Assembly: GCF_030161555.1 (NCBI RefSeq)
Contig: NZ_BSUK01000001.1
Span: 1,116,001-1,180,000, forward strand
Origin: Luteimicrobium album
GTDB lineage: Bacteria > Actinomycetota > Actinomycetes > Actinomycetales > Cellulomonadaceae
Length of the DNA: 64,000 nucleotides
Reading direction: 5' to 3'
The translations under genes and the position numbers were made by a program. Each line of letters opens with the position of its first letter. The stretch's first letter is position 1. Below the pieces are notes generated by a model. That model had not been told where the DNA came from. It was given only the letters and a program-made list of their open reading frames with translations, and made no database searches. Shown piece after piece: positions 8,812 to 16,362 of the stretch.

Positions 8812-10105
8812 ACACCGGTGAACATCGTCTGGAGGGCTGCGGACTTCTCACGCGCATCGAGAGCATCAAGCTTCGCGAGCTGATTCGCGGGAAACGTGCC
8901 TGGTTGAACGGCGTCCATCTGCCCCTGGAGCCAGCCATCGAGAAGCGCCCGTGTGATCAGGACGTTGTCAGGGGGCCAGTCCTTCCCTGTGGGTCGTCGC
9001 AGTTCTGCGCGTAGGTCAGGCCGAGCGCGATAGCCGCACGCACCTCATCCTCGTCGCGAATCTGCGCGGGCGAGATCGTCAGCGTGACCGCGTCCGGGTC
9101 GAGTGAAGTCGCTCCACGGGAGTAAATGCGAGTTCGCGTCGGAACAACGGTGACCCCTTCGTCCCGGAGCAGCGCGAGGGCGCGGTCGAGCGGTTCGTCC
9201 ACTCGGCGCGCCTCACCTGCCAACGACTTCGGGACGCACACGCGCTCTCCGCCCGGGGTTGCGTGGCAGCGCGGGGTGGTCGGCGTGTATGTCAGGACAT
9301 CGCCCTGCGCCGACATGGTGTTGAAGGCGAGGACGCACACGGCGAGGACGCACACGAACCGAACCACGACGAGTCGCCGCACAAGGGCCCGCAGGGGGAG
9401 CGCAAAGATGACGAACGCAAGGAACATGAGCGCGCGAGGATAAAGGTAGCCGACGCGGAACGTGAGATCGACGAAGTCGGCGGAGCCTGTCCCCACGTTG
9501 GAGATGCGTCGGAAACCATACTGAACGAGGACTGTGTTCCCCGCGAGGATCGAGAGAAAGACCACGGCCGGCGCGATGTAGCCGGTGAAGTACGAACCGA
9601 CCCATGCACCAAACCCGCAAAAGGCCGCCACCGCGAGGAACTGGACGGCCAGCGCGACGATGTCGGCTCCGCCAACCGCTCCAGAGACGACCGCAGTGAC
9701 CGCGTAGAGCAGCACAGTGACCCCATGTGCAACCAGCGCGAGTACGGCGAACCGAATCAATGACAGTCGCCAAACCAACGAGCGGCCCGGCAGAGAAGGC
9801 AGAACCACGCCGAGGTCGACCACTGCGCGACCCGCGAGCCAGGCGCTCACCGCCGCGTAGAGCGGCGTCATAAAGAATAAGTAGAGGCCCGCACCATCGA
9901 GCGCCTGCTGGAGGTCGAAGCGCCAGAGGTCGAGATCGGTCGCGAACGACCATGCCAGCGTGCCGGCCCAGGCGAGCCCGACTACCAACAAGACCCAGCG
10001 ATACCCGCGGCGGAGGCCCGAACCGTCGGCGCACCTTGGCGCTGGCTCTGGACGCCGAGGCAACTCCACCGTTGATTCCCCCATTGCAGTCGCCGGCGCA
10101 CTCAT
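8775..10105 (-). CDS. ABC-2-type permease with C-terminal extracytoplasmic domain (single frame break)
   Basis: About 443 aa once repaired. Roughly seven membrane helices (residues ~35-255) are followed by a soluble C-terminal domain starting near GDVLTYTPTTPRCH, with Cys pairs (CHATPGGERVC) suggesting an oxidising compartment. As given, the frame stops at 8957 after TGPLTTS. Adding one G to the GGGA run at about 8983 restores KDWPPDNVLITRALLDGWLQ and continues to a TGA at 8775. That ends inside the start of the downstream gene, which fits the overlaps elsewhere in the operon, so I take the longer version as real. Its ATG overlaps the ATPase stop by 4 bp (ATGA). Probably the main membrane component of the exporter or immunity ABC system. 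Confidence 0.72.
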
Positions 10106-10860
10106 GACTTCCCCATCAATTGGAGGAAGGCGGCTTCCAGCGGGGTAAGACCCTCGTCCGTCGACCCCGGCTTCCCAGTGGCCGCCAACGTCTGGAACTC
10201 CGTCGCGTGTCCCTGAAACACAACCCGCCCGTCCTTCAGTGCGACGAGCGTGCCGTTCGTCGCACCGGCGTCTTCGAGCAGATGTGTCGAGCAGAGGACA
10301 GCGGTGTCCTCGGCGAGATCGCGCATAAGTCGGCGCAGGTCGACCCGTCCCTGCGGGTCGAGACCGACCGTAGGTTCGTCGAGGAGGACGAGGGACGGTT
10401 CGTGAAGGATCGCCTGCGCGACACCGAGACGGCGGAACATCCCACCGGAAAGCGTCGCGACGCGGTCTGCGGCGCGATCCCCCAACCCCACGCGCGCCAG
10501 CGCCCGGGGCACAGCGGACACAAGGTCATGCTTTGACATGAGCCTCAGCCACCCGATGTACTCCAGATAACGGTGCAACGACATGTGGGGCGGTGCGGTG
10601 AACGACTGCGGCAGATATCCGATCAGGTCAGACTTCTGCCGCAGCCGTCCTGCGGGCGCCCCGGAGCCGTGGCGGACGATGGAACCGCGGCGAGGACGGA
10701 GAGCACCAAGCGCGAGACGAAAAGTCGTGGTCTTTCCCGCGCCGTTCTCACCGACGAGGAACGTCAGGCCTCCGCCGACGGTCAGATCGAATCCTTCGAG
10801 GACGGTCGTCCGGCGATACCCGAACGACACGCCACGAAACTCCAGAACGCTGTCAGACAT
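10102..10860 (-). CDS. ABC transporter ATP-binding protein
   Basis: 252 aa from ATG 10860, chosen over an upstream in-frame start because it falls 5 bp after the stop of the secreted-protein gene. A complete nucleotide-binding domain is visible: Walker A GENGAGKTT, Q-loop GYLPQSF, signature LSGGM, Walker B LVLLDEPTVGLDPQ and H-loop STHLLEDA. It is of the CcmA/BcrA type that pairs with ABC-2 permeases in peptide export and self-immunity systems. Tight spacing on both sides (5-bp gap, 4-bp overlap) ties it to the secreted protein and the permeases. The substrate is most simply the secreted protein or something it binds; this is inference. Confidence 0.92.
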   Translation of the reverse strand: MSDSVLEFRGVSFGYRRTTVLEGFDLTVGGGLTFLVGENGAGKTTTFRLALGALRPRRGSIVRHGSGAPAGRLRQKSDLIGYLPQSFTAPPHMSLHRYLEYIGWLRLMSKHDLVSAVPRALARVGLGDRAADRVATLSGGMFRRLGVAQAILHEPSLVLLDEPTVGLDPQGRVDLRRLMRDLAEDTAVLCSTHLLEDAGATNGTLVALKDGRVVFQGHATEFQTLAATGKPGSTDEGLTPLEAAFLQLMGKS

Positions 10861-10865
10861 CGCGG

Positions 10866-11410
10866 TTAGTACTCCGAGCCGCGCAGGTAGTAGGTCGAGG
10901 AGCACGAATCAGGTGCAGCCTTGACGTTGAAGCACGTCTGGATCTTCGCCCGACCACTGTTGCCTTCCGGGTCGAGTCCGATCCAGTCCTCCCAGTACTG
11001 CCACGTTGTAGTGCTGTTGTTCGACCCCGAGTTCGTGTGTCCGTCTGGGTGCCACCCGCTCACGCACGATGCGCCTGCGCCTGCTGACGAGAACGACGAG
11101 ACGTAGCAGTAGCTACCGTTCCAGTACCAGTTCTCGCGGGTATATCCACCACGGTCGTAGGTCGAGCGGGTCTTGTCCGCCGACCAGTCTTGAATACGCG
11201 ACCCCCGGCCCTGGTCTTCGCGGGTGCCTTGCCACGTGCCGTACGAGTACGCCGCCGGTGTCCAGCCCGCATAGTTCACGCTCTGCGGCGACGACGCGGA
11301 CGCCCAGTTTCCCCCGGCAGCGCCTGAGCCGCCGATGTTCCTAGCACGATCGTCATGCCGAGAATGAACAAGGCCCCGAGGACCCGCTTGACTCTCCGTT
11401 GGTGTTCCAC
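10866..11410 (-). CDS. Secreted Cys/Trp/Tyr-rich protein of the ABC operon (single frame break)
   Basis: A good ribosome site (AAGGAG, 6 bp) precedes GTG 11410, which starts a Sec signal peptide: VKRVLGALFILGMTIVLGTSAAQA. The frame then runs out. Adding one base in the G/C-rich stretch near 11320-11326 gives AAGGNWASASSPQSVNYAGW, continuous with the downstream frame that ends at 10866. The mature protein is about 150 aa, rich in Ser, Trp, Tyr and Gly. It has four Cys (in SYCYV, ASCVS, QTCFN, DSCSS), probably two disulfides, and no membrane anchor. No family was recognised. First gene of the operon, 5 bp before the ABC ATPase. Position resembles lactococcin-972-type bacteriocin loci, but length and sequence do not allow that assignment. 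Confidence 0.68.
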
Positions 11411-11458
11411 AAATTGCTCCTTGCTAGTTCTGCTCTGAACCGCTGGAGCGCGTTGTAC

Positions 11459-11497
11459 GCGCCGAGGTGAAGCGCCGAGGTGAGGCGCCGAGGTGAG
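11459..11497 (+). repeat. Three tandem 13-bp repeats upstream of the island operon
   Basis: Three consecutive copies of GCGCCGAGGTGA(A/G) occupy the space between the start of the secreted-protein gene (minus strand) and the DUF4037 gene. They could be regulator sites for the island operon or a slippage product. Confidence 0.7.
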
Positions 11498-11554
11498 GCG
11501 CCGCCCGAAGGTACCATATGGCAATGGAACGCAGTCCCCGTGTGTTGGCCCGCG

Positions 11555-11569
11555 GGCGCGCGACCCCTC
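11555..11569 (+). repeat. Right copy of 15-bp direct repeat bounding the low-GC island
   Basis: Exact match to 7630-7644 (GGCGCGCGACCCCTC). It lies just upstream of the DUF4037 start, where base composition returns to the chromosomal norm. Confidence 0.55.
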
Positions 11570-11586
11570 GCTGGTACGTTCCACGG

Positions 11587-12666
11587 GTGACGACGTCCCC
11601 GCCCGCACCCGCCGGCGCCGACCTCGCGCGCGACTATTACGACGACGCCGTCGCGCCCGTCCTCCAGGCGGAGGGCGTCGCGCACGCGGCGGGCCGGCTC
11701 GGGAGCGGCTCCGACGTCCTCGGGTTCGACGACGACACGTCCCGCGACCACGACTGGGGGCTGCGGCTCACGGTGCTCGTCGACGACGCCGCGGTGTCCG
11801 AGGTCGAGGCGCTGCTGGAGGGGCGGCTGCCGTCCTCGTGGCGCGGGCACCCGGTGCGGTTCGCGACGACGTGGGACCCCGAGGTGCGGCACCGCGTCGA
11901 GGTCACGAGCGTCCGAGCGCTGGCCGTGGCGCGCCTGGGCGTCGACCCGACGGACGGCCTCGAGCCGTGGCAGTGGCTCGCCCTGACCGGGCAGAGCCTC
12001 CTCGAGGTGTGTGCGGGGCCCGTCTTCCACGACGGCCCCGGCGAGCTCACGGCCCTCCGCGAGCGCCTCGCCCGCTACCCCGACGACGTCCGCCGGTACG
12101 TCGTCGCCTCGGCGTGGGCGCACCTCGGGCAGGAGCTGCCGTTCGTCGGGCGGACGGGGAGCCGCGGGGACGAGCTCGGCTCGGCGGTCCTCGCCGGACG
12201 GCTCGCGCGCGTCGCGATGCACCTGGGCCACGTGCTCGAGGGCCGCTGGGCGCCGTACGCGAAGTGGCTGGGGACTTCGTTCGCGGCGCTCCCGTCCGCG
12301 TCGGCCGCGGGGCCGCACCTGCGCGACGCGCTCGCCGCGACCGGCTGGCCGGACCGGGAGGCCGCGCTCGCCCGCGCGCTCGACGTCCTCCTCGCAGTCC
12401 AGGCCGGCTCCGGCCTGCCGGTGCCGGACGACCTGCCCGACGGCGGCGCGACCGTCCCGTTCTTCGACCGCCCGTTCCGCGGGGTCGCGCCGGTGCCGGA
12501 GGTGGTGCGCGCGTCGATCACGGACCCGGCGGTCCTCGCACTGCCCCGGGGCGTGGGCTGCGTCGAGCAGTGGGTCGACGACGTCCATGTCCTCATGGAC
12601 CCGTCCCGCCGCCTGACGGCCGCCCGCGCAGTTCTCTCTTCACAGCGAGCGCCGCAGGCACCCTAA
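11587..12666 (+). CDS. DUF4037 domain-containing protein
   Basis: 359 aa from GTG 11587. The frame is open to an ATG at 11518, but the extra residues are low-complexity and include the island repeat, so the GTG is preferred. The N-terminal half has the nucleotidyltransferase-like signature of DUF4037: GSDVLGFDDDTSRDHDWGLRLTVLVDD (G-S-x-x, D-x-D-W). The helical C-terminal DUF4037 region follows, with WQWLALTGQSLLEV and RRYVVASAWAHLGQELPFVGRT. The family is thought to be related to kanamycin-type nucleotidyltransferases; no substrate is known. It converges on the LLM oxidoreductase, with a long hairpin in the gap. Confidence 0.82.
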   Translation: MTTSPPAPAGADLARDYYDDAVAPVLQAEGVAHAAGRLGSGSDVLGFDDDTSRDHDWGLRLTVLVDDAAVSEVEALLEGRLPSSWRGHPVRFATTWDPEVRHRVEVTSVRALAVARLGVDPTDGLEPWQWLALTGQSLLEVCAGPVFHDGPGELTALRERLARYPDDVRRYVVASAWAHLGQELPFVGRTGSRGDELGSAVLAGRLARVAMHLGHVLEGRWAPYAKWLGTSFAALPSASAAGPHLRDALAATGWPDREAALARALDVLLAVQAGSGLPVPDDLPDGGATVPFFDRPFRGVAPVPEVVRASITDPAVLALPRGVGCVEQWVDDVHVLMDPSRRLTAARAVLSSQRAPQAP

Positions 12667-12696
12667 CCCCGGGTGTCGGCGAGCCGAGCAACCTGA

Positions 12697-12803
12697 GGGC
12701 GGCCGGAGAGGGACGGGGCGCGGATCGTGGCGGGCCTGGCGGGAGGTGCCGAGGGACGAGGCGCCGGATGGTAGATCCGCGCCCCGTCCCTCGCAGGCCG
12801 CCC
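12697..12803. terminator. Long inverted repeat between convergent genes
   Basis: Arms at 12697-12726 and 12774-12803 pair over 30 positions with one 3-nt internal mismatch; the inner 19 bp (GAGGGACGGGGCGCGGATC and its complement) are perfect. The loop is 47 nt. It sits between the DUF4037 gene (plus) and the LLM oxidoreductase (minus), so bidirectional termination is the simplest role; there is no U tract. A GAGCCG-xx-CAACC motif also occurs as a direct repeat on both sides. Confidence 0.6.
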
Positions 12804-12840
12804 GGCGGTGAGCCGGACAACCGACGGGCCCCGACGAGAG

Positions 12841-13620
12841 TCAGCGCTGCGCGTCGCGCCAGGCCACCCACTCGGTCGCCCGCGTCAGGTCGTAGTCGGG
12901 ACCGTTGACGCCGACCGTGAAGAGCGTGGCGCCGGCGGCGACGAGGTCGTCGGCGACCTCGGCGGGCGTGTGCCGGCTGACCTCGACGGACCGTTCGACG
13001 AGGTTCGCCGTGTCGCGGCCGACGGCCGCGCCGTGCTCGTCGAGGATCGCGGACTTGCGGATGAGGGTCTCGACGTCGCCGAAGCTGTGCCAGATGTCGG
13101 CGTGCTCGGCGACGATCCGGAGGGTCTTCTTCTCGCCGCCGCCTCCGACGAGGATCGGGATGTCGCGGGTCGGCGCGGGGTTGCCGGCGGCGAGGCGCTT
13201 GGTGATGCGGGGCATGGCTTCGGCGAGGGCGGCGAGGCGCGTGCCGGGGGTGCCGAACTCGTACCCGAACTGGTCGTAGTCCTTCTCCTTCCAGCCGGCC
13301 CCGATCCCGAGGATGAGGCGGCCGCCGGAGATGTGGTCGACGGTGCGGGCCATGTCGGCGAGGAGCTCGGGGTTGCGGTACGAGTTGCAGGTGACGAGCG
13401 CGCCGATCTCGACGCGGCTGGTCTGCTCGGCCCACGCGCCGAGCATGGTCCAGCACTCGAAGTGCTTGCCGTCGGGGTCACCGCTGAGCGGGAAGAAGTG
13501 GTCCCAGTTGAAGATGACGTCGACGCCGATCTCCTCGGCGCGCAGGACGGCGTCGCGGATCTGGCTGTACTCGGCGTGCTGGGGTTGGAGCTGGACGGCG
13601 ATGCGATAGGGGAACGACAT
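12841..13620 (-). CDS. LLM-class (luciferase-like) F420-dependent oxidoreductase
   Basis: 259 aa, ATG start. Luciferase-like monooxygenase fold: FNWDHFFPLSGDPDGKHFECW, then VEIGALVTCNSYRNPELLADMARTVDHISGGRLILGIGAGW, the strongest signature of the class, then PILVGGGGEKKTLRIVAEHADIW. The phrase F-x-W-D-H near residue 38 and the DRL-like GRLILGIGAGW motif point to the F420-dependent TIGR03560/03854-like subset. It probably carries out a hydride transfer with F420 on an unknown substrate. Soluble and monocistronic: a long hairpin follows its 3' end and a palindromic repeat lies upstream. Confidence 0.88.
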   Translation of the reverse strand: MSFPYRIAVQLQPQHAEYSQIRDAVLRAEEIGVDVIFNWDHFFPLSGDPDGKHFECWTMLGAWAEQTSRVEIGALVTCNSYRNPELLADMARTVDHISGGRLILGIGAGWKEKDYDQFGYEFGTPGTRLAALAEAMPRITKRLAAGNPAPTRDIPILVGGGGEKKTLRIVAEHADIWHSFGDVETLIRKSAILDEHGAAVGRDTANLVERSVEVSRHTPAEVADDLVAAGATLFTVGVNGPDYDLTRATEWVAWRDAQR

Positions 13621-13690
13621 GGCGTGAGCCTATGTCGGTGCGGGCGCTCCTCCGACGTCGCCGAGGACGAGGATCCCCGCCGAGTACCGC

Positions 13691-13765
13691 CGCCGAGCAA
13701 GCGAGCTCCCCGCCGAGCAAGTGGGCACACGCTGCTTGGTCGACACGGACGCCGCTTGCTCGGTG
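13691..13765. repeat. Palindromic intergenic element with four CCGAGCAAG-type boxes (31-13-31 geometry)
   Basis: Forward boxes CGCCGAGCAAG lie at 13691 and 13711, exactly 20 bp apart. Reverse boxes (CTTGGTCG..., CTTGCTCGGTG) lie at 13735 and 13755, again 20 bp apart. The two 31-bp arms (13691-13721, 13735-13765) match at 23 of 31 positions when one is inverted, with a 13-bp loop. The element at 62456-62530 has the same arm and loop lengths. It lies upstream of the LLM gene and downstream of a lipoprotein gene, both on the minus strand. Confidence 0.7.
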
Positions 13766-13773
13766 AGGGGGCG

Positions 13774-14196
13774 TCAGCCGGCGGGCGCGCACGTGCCGAG
13801 ATCGGTGACCGATGTCGCGTCGGGGCAGCGGTCGAGCCTCCACTCGCGGGGCCCGAACGCGTCTCGGGTCGCGTCGGTGATCACCTCGATCCCGTCGATC
13901 CCGGGGCCGACGCGGTAGTAGCTGACGATGAGATCGCCCTCGGTGATGTAGCTGCCGACGGTGAGCTCGGCGCCGTCGTGCGCTCCCGCGGCAAGACAGG
14001 CGAGGGCGTCCGCGGGGAGGGCACCGTCGCTCCCGGGCGCGGACGTGACGGACCCGCACGGGCTCAGCGGCTCGCGATCGGCGAACCACGACGGCGTCGG
14101 GGACGACCCCTGCACCCCGCTGCACGCCGCCAGCCCGGCCACGGCCAGCCCGACGACGACTCCCCCGACGACCCTCCGCGCCGCACCACGCCTCAT
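13774..14196 (-). CDS. Putative lipoprotein
   Basis: 140 aa from ATG 14196. A type II signal peptide (MRRGAARRVVGGVVVGLAVAG) with lipobox LAAC is followed by a Ser/Pro-rich spacer and an ~100-aa domain. That domain has four further Cys (LSPCGSV, LACLAAG, DRCPDATS, GTCAPAG), probably two disulfides. No family recognised. It is anchored outside the membrane. The next lipoprotein at 15755 has a comparable size and layout but is not clearly homologous. The gene is 53 bp downstream of the glutamate decarboxylase start-to-stop block on the same strand, so it could share that transcript. Confidence 0.75.
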   Translation of the reverse strand: MRRGAARRVVGGVVVGLAVAGLAACSGVQGSSPTPSWFADREPLSPCGSVTSAPGSDGALPADALACLAAGAHDGAELTVGSYITEGDLIVSYYRVGPGIDGIEVITDATRDAFGPREWRLDRCPDATSVTDLGTCAPAG

Positions 14197-14249
14197 GACC
14201 GACGAGCGTGCCACCAGCACGGTCGTCCCGCCAGGCCTCGAGCAGGCCG

Positions 14250-15680
14250 TCAGTGGTGGAACTCCGACCGCTCCCTCGTCGCCGGCATGGGCGTCTTCAG
14301 GGCGTCGAGGAACCGCACCTCCGCCTCGAGGTCCGCGAGGAACGCGCCCGCGAGGTCCCGGCTGAGGCCGTTGCGCACGACGACGCGCTGGACGGTGACG
14401 TCGGTGAGGTCGTCGGGCATGGGGTAGGCGGGGACGAGCCAGCCGTGCGTGCGGAGGCGCTCGGAGAGGTCGTAGAGGGTCCACCCGGCGCCCGCGTCGG
14501 TGTGGTCGGCGGCGAGACGCCACGCGAACACGGGGATGTCGGACCCGTCGTTCCACAGCTCGAACGCGCCGATCCGGGCGACTCCGTCGGCGAGGTAGCG
14601 GGCCACGTCGTGCGACGAGCGCTGCACCGTGCGGTACCCGTCGAAGCCGAGCCGGAGGAACGTGTAGTACTGCAGCAGCACGGGCGCGCCCGGTCGCGAG
14701 AAGTTGAGCGCGAACGTCGGCATGTCGCCGCCGAGGTAGCTCACCCGGAAGACGAGCGACTCGGGCAGGGCGGCGGCGTCCCGCCAGACGACCCAGCCGA
14801 GCCCCGGGTAGACGAGCCCGTACTTGTGCCCGGACGTGTTGATCGACGCGACCCGGTCCACCTGGAAGTCCCAGACGAGCTCCGGCTGGACGAACGGCGC
14901 GACCATCGCCCCCGACGCGCCGTCGACGTGGATGGGGACGTCGAGCCCGGTCGCCGCCTGGATGCGGTCGAGCGCGGCAGCGATCTCGGTGACGGGCTCG
15001 TACATGCCCGTGTAGGTGACTCCCATGATCGCGACGACGCCGATGGTGTTCTCGTCGACGTACTTGTCGAGGTCGTGGCCGTCGAGGACGCGGTGGTCCT
15101 CGGTCAGCGGCACGTAGCGGGGCTCGACGTCGAAGTAGTTGCAGAACTTCTCCCAGCAGACCTGCACGGCGCTCGACATGACGAGGTTCGGGGTGCCCAC
15201 GGGCTTCCCCGCGGCGCGGCGCGCCTCCACCCACCGCCGCTTGAGCGCGAGCCCGCCGAGCATGCACGCCTCCGAAGAACCGGCCGTCGACGTGCCGATC
15301 GTGTGCAGCGGGTCGGGCGCGTGCCACAGGTGCGCGAGCATGCGCCAGCACCGTTCCTCGACGGCGGCGGTCTGCGGGTACTCGTCCTTGTCGACGACGT
15401 TCTTGTCCGCGGCCTCGACCATGAGCCGGTTCGCCTGGTCGTCCATCCAGGTCCCGACGAACGTCGCGAGGTTGAGCCGCGCGTTGCCGTCGAGCATGGC
15501 CTCGTCGTGGACGATCTGGTACGCGGTCTCGGGCAGCGATGGCGCGTCCGGGAGCCGGAACCGCGGGAGCTCGGTCGCCTCGCCGGGCCGCGCGAAGACG
15601 GGGTCGAGGGCGACGACGTCGCGCAGGTCGGCCGCGCGGGCGCGGCGGACGGGACGGTGCGGACCACCGGCGTGAGCCAT
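14250..15680 (-). CDS. gadB: Glutamate decarboxylase (PLP-dependent)
   Basis: 476 aa, ATG start. Group II PLP decarboxylase: substrate-side TYP-like N-terminus (AYQIVHDEAMLDGNARLNLATFVGTWMDD), GTSTAGSSEACMLGGLA, VDGASGAMVAPF (PLP-ring Asp) and the lysine motif SINTSGHKYGLVYPGLGW. Length and motifs match bacterial GadA/GadB, which convert glutamate to GABA with proton consumption in the cytosol. No gadC antiporter is adjacent, so the pathway may serve GABA metabolism rather than a full acid-resistance system here. The frame is intact. A C-terminal His-His end (SEFHH) recalls the pH-sensitive tail of E. coli GadB; functional equivalence is inference. Confidence 0.93.
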   Translation of the reverse strand: MAHAGGPHRPVRRARAADLRDVVALDPVFARPGEATELPRFRLPDAPSLPETAYQIVHDEAMLDGNARLNLATFVGTWMDDQANRLMVEAADKNVVDKDEYPQTAAVEERCWRMLAHLWHAPDPLHTIGTSTAGSSEACMLGGLALKRRWVEARRAAGKPVGTPNLVMSSAVQVCWEKFCNYFDVEPRYVPLTEDHRVLDGHDLDKYVDENTIGVVAIMGVTYTGMYEPVTEIAAALDRIQAATGLDVPIHVDGASGAMVAPFVQPELVWDFQVDRVASINTSGHKYGLVYPGLGWVVWRDAAALPESLVFRVSYLGGDMPTFALNFSRPGAPVLLQYYTFLRLGFDGYRTVQRSSHDVARYLADGVARIGAFELWNDGSDIPVFAWRLAADHTDAGAGWTLYDLSERLRTHGWLVPAYPMPDDLTDVTVQRVVVRNGLSRDLAGAFLADLEAEVRFLDALKTPMPATRERSEFHH

Positions 15681-15754
15681 GGCTCCGACGCTAGATCCGG
15701 AGGGACGCGCGTGCGCGGCGGAGGCGTCCCGACCCGATCGGTGACCTCGGCTGA

Positions 15755-16270
15755 TCAGGAAAGCAGGTCTGCCACTCGCGCGGTGACGGGCCCGTGGACG
15801 AGGGTGCGTCCGGCGAGGGGCGCGGGGAGCTGCACGGTCCCGCCGGCGATCATGAGCGAGGCTGCGCAGGGCGCGTCGTCCGGCTGGGTCGCCCACGCCG
15901 TGACCGTGAGGTCGTCTCTGTCCTCGTCGACGGTGAAGCCGTCGAGGGTCGAGCAGGCGGTGGCCGCGTAGATCACCTGGAGGGAGTCGTCGCTCGATCC
16001 GACGTACCTCCACGGGAACGACGTCGCGCCGGCCGGGGCACGATCCAGCACGGGAAGCTGGTCGGTGAGGGTTCCCGCGATCCCCGCGGGGACGGGCGAT
16101 GGATCCAGCCGGTCCGGGGAGGGCTCCGTCATGGCCTGGGGCGACGCCGAGGGCTCCGTCGCCGAGCTGCCTGACGACGAGCACCCGGCCAGGAGCGCCG
16201 CGGCGAACAGGACGGTCGCCGTCAGGAGCCGACCGTCTCGCTTCGACGGGTCACGCTTGCCCGCGGTCAT
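15755..16270 (-). CDS. Putative lipoprotein
   Basis: 171 aa from ATG 16270. Signal peptide with lipobox LLAGC (residues ~23-34), then a Ser/Thr/Pro-rich linker to about residue 60. A compact domain follows (FPWRYVGSSDDSLQVIYAATACSTLDGFTVDEDRDDLTVTAWATQ) with Cys residues in ATACST and APCAAS. No recognised family; the layout suggests an externally anchored binding domain. It lies between gadB and the VanY-type peptidase on the same strand, 74 bp upstream of gadB. Confidence 0.72.
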   Translation of the reverse strand: MTAGKRDPSKRDGRLLTATVLFAAALLAGCSSSGSSATEPSASPQAMTEPSPDRLDPSPVPAGIAGTLTDQLPVLDRAPAGATSFPWRYVGSSDDSLQVIYAATACSTLDGFTVDEDRDDLTVTAWATQPDDAPCAASLMIAGGTVQLPAPLAGRTLVHGPVTARVADLLS

Positions 16271-16362
16271 GACAGGGAGTCTGCCACCGTGCAGCACGCT
16301 CAGACAGGCTTCCGAGCCACCAGGAACGAGTCCGGAGCTGTGCGGGAGGCGGCGAGGGGAGC

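Noticed and set aside
10866..11410. Naming the secreted protein a lactococcin-972 bacteriocin
   Set aside because: The locus order is suggestive, but the mature protein is ~150 aa and lacks a recognisable family motif.
12697..12803. Grouping this hairpin with the four-box palindrome family
   Set aside because: It has one GCCGAGCAACC-like stretch outside the stem, but arm length, loop and box spacing differ.
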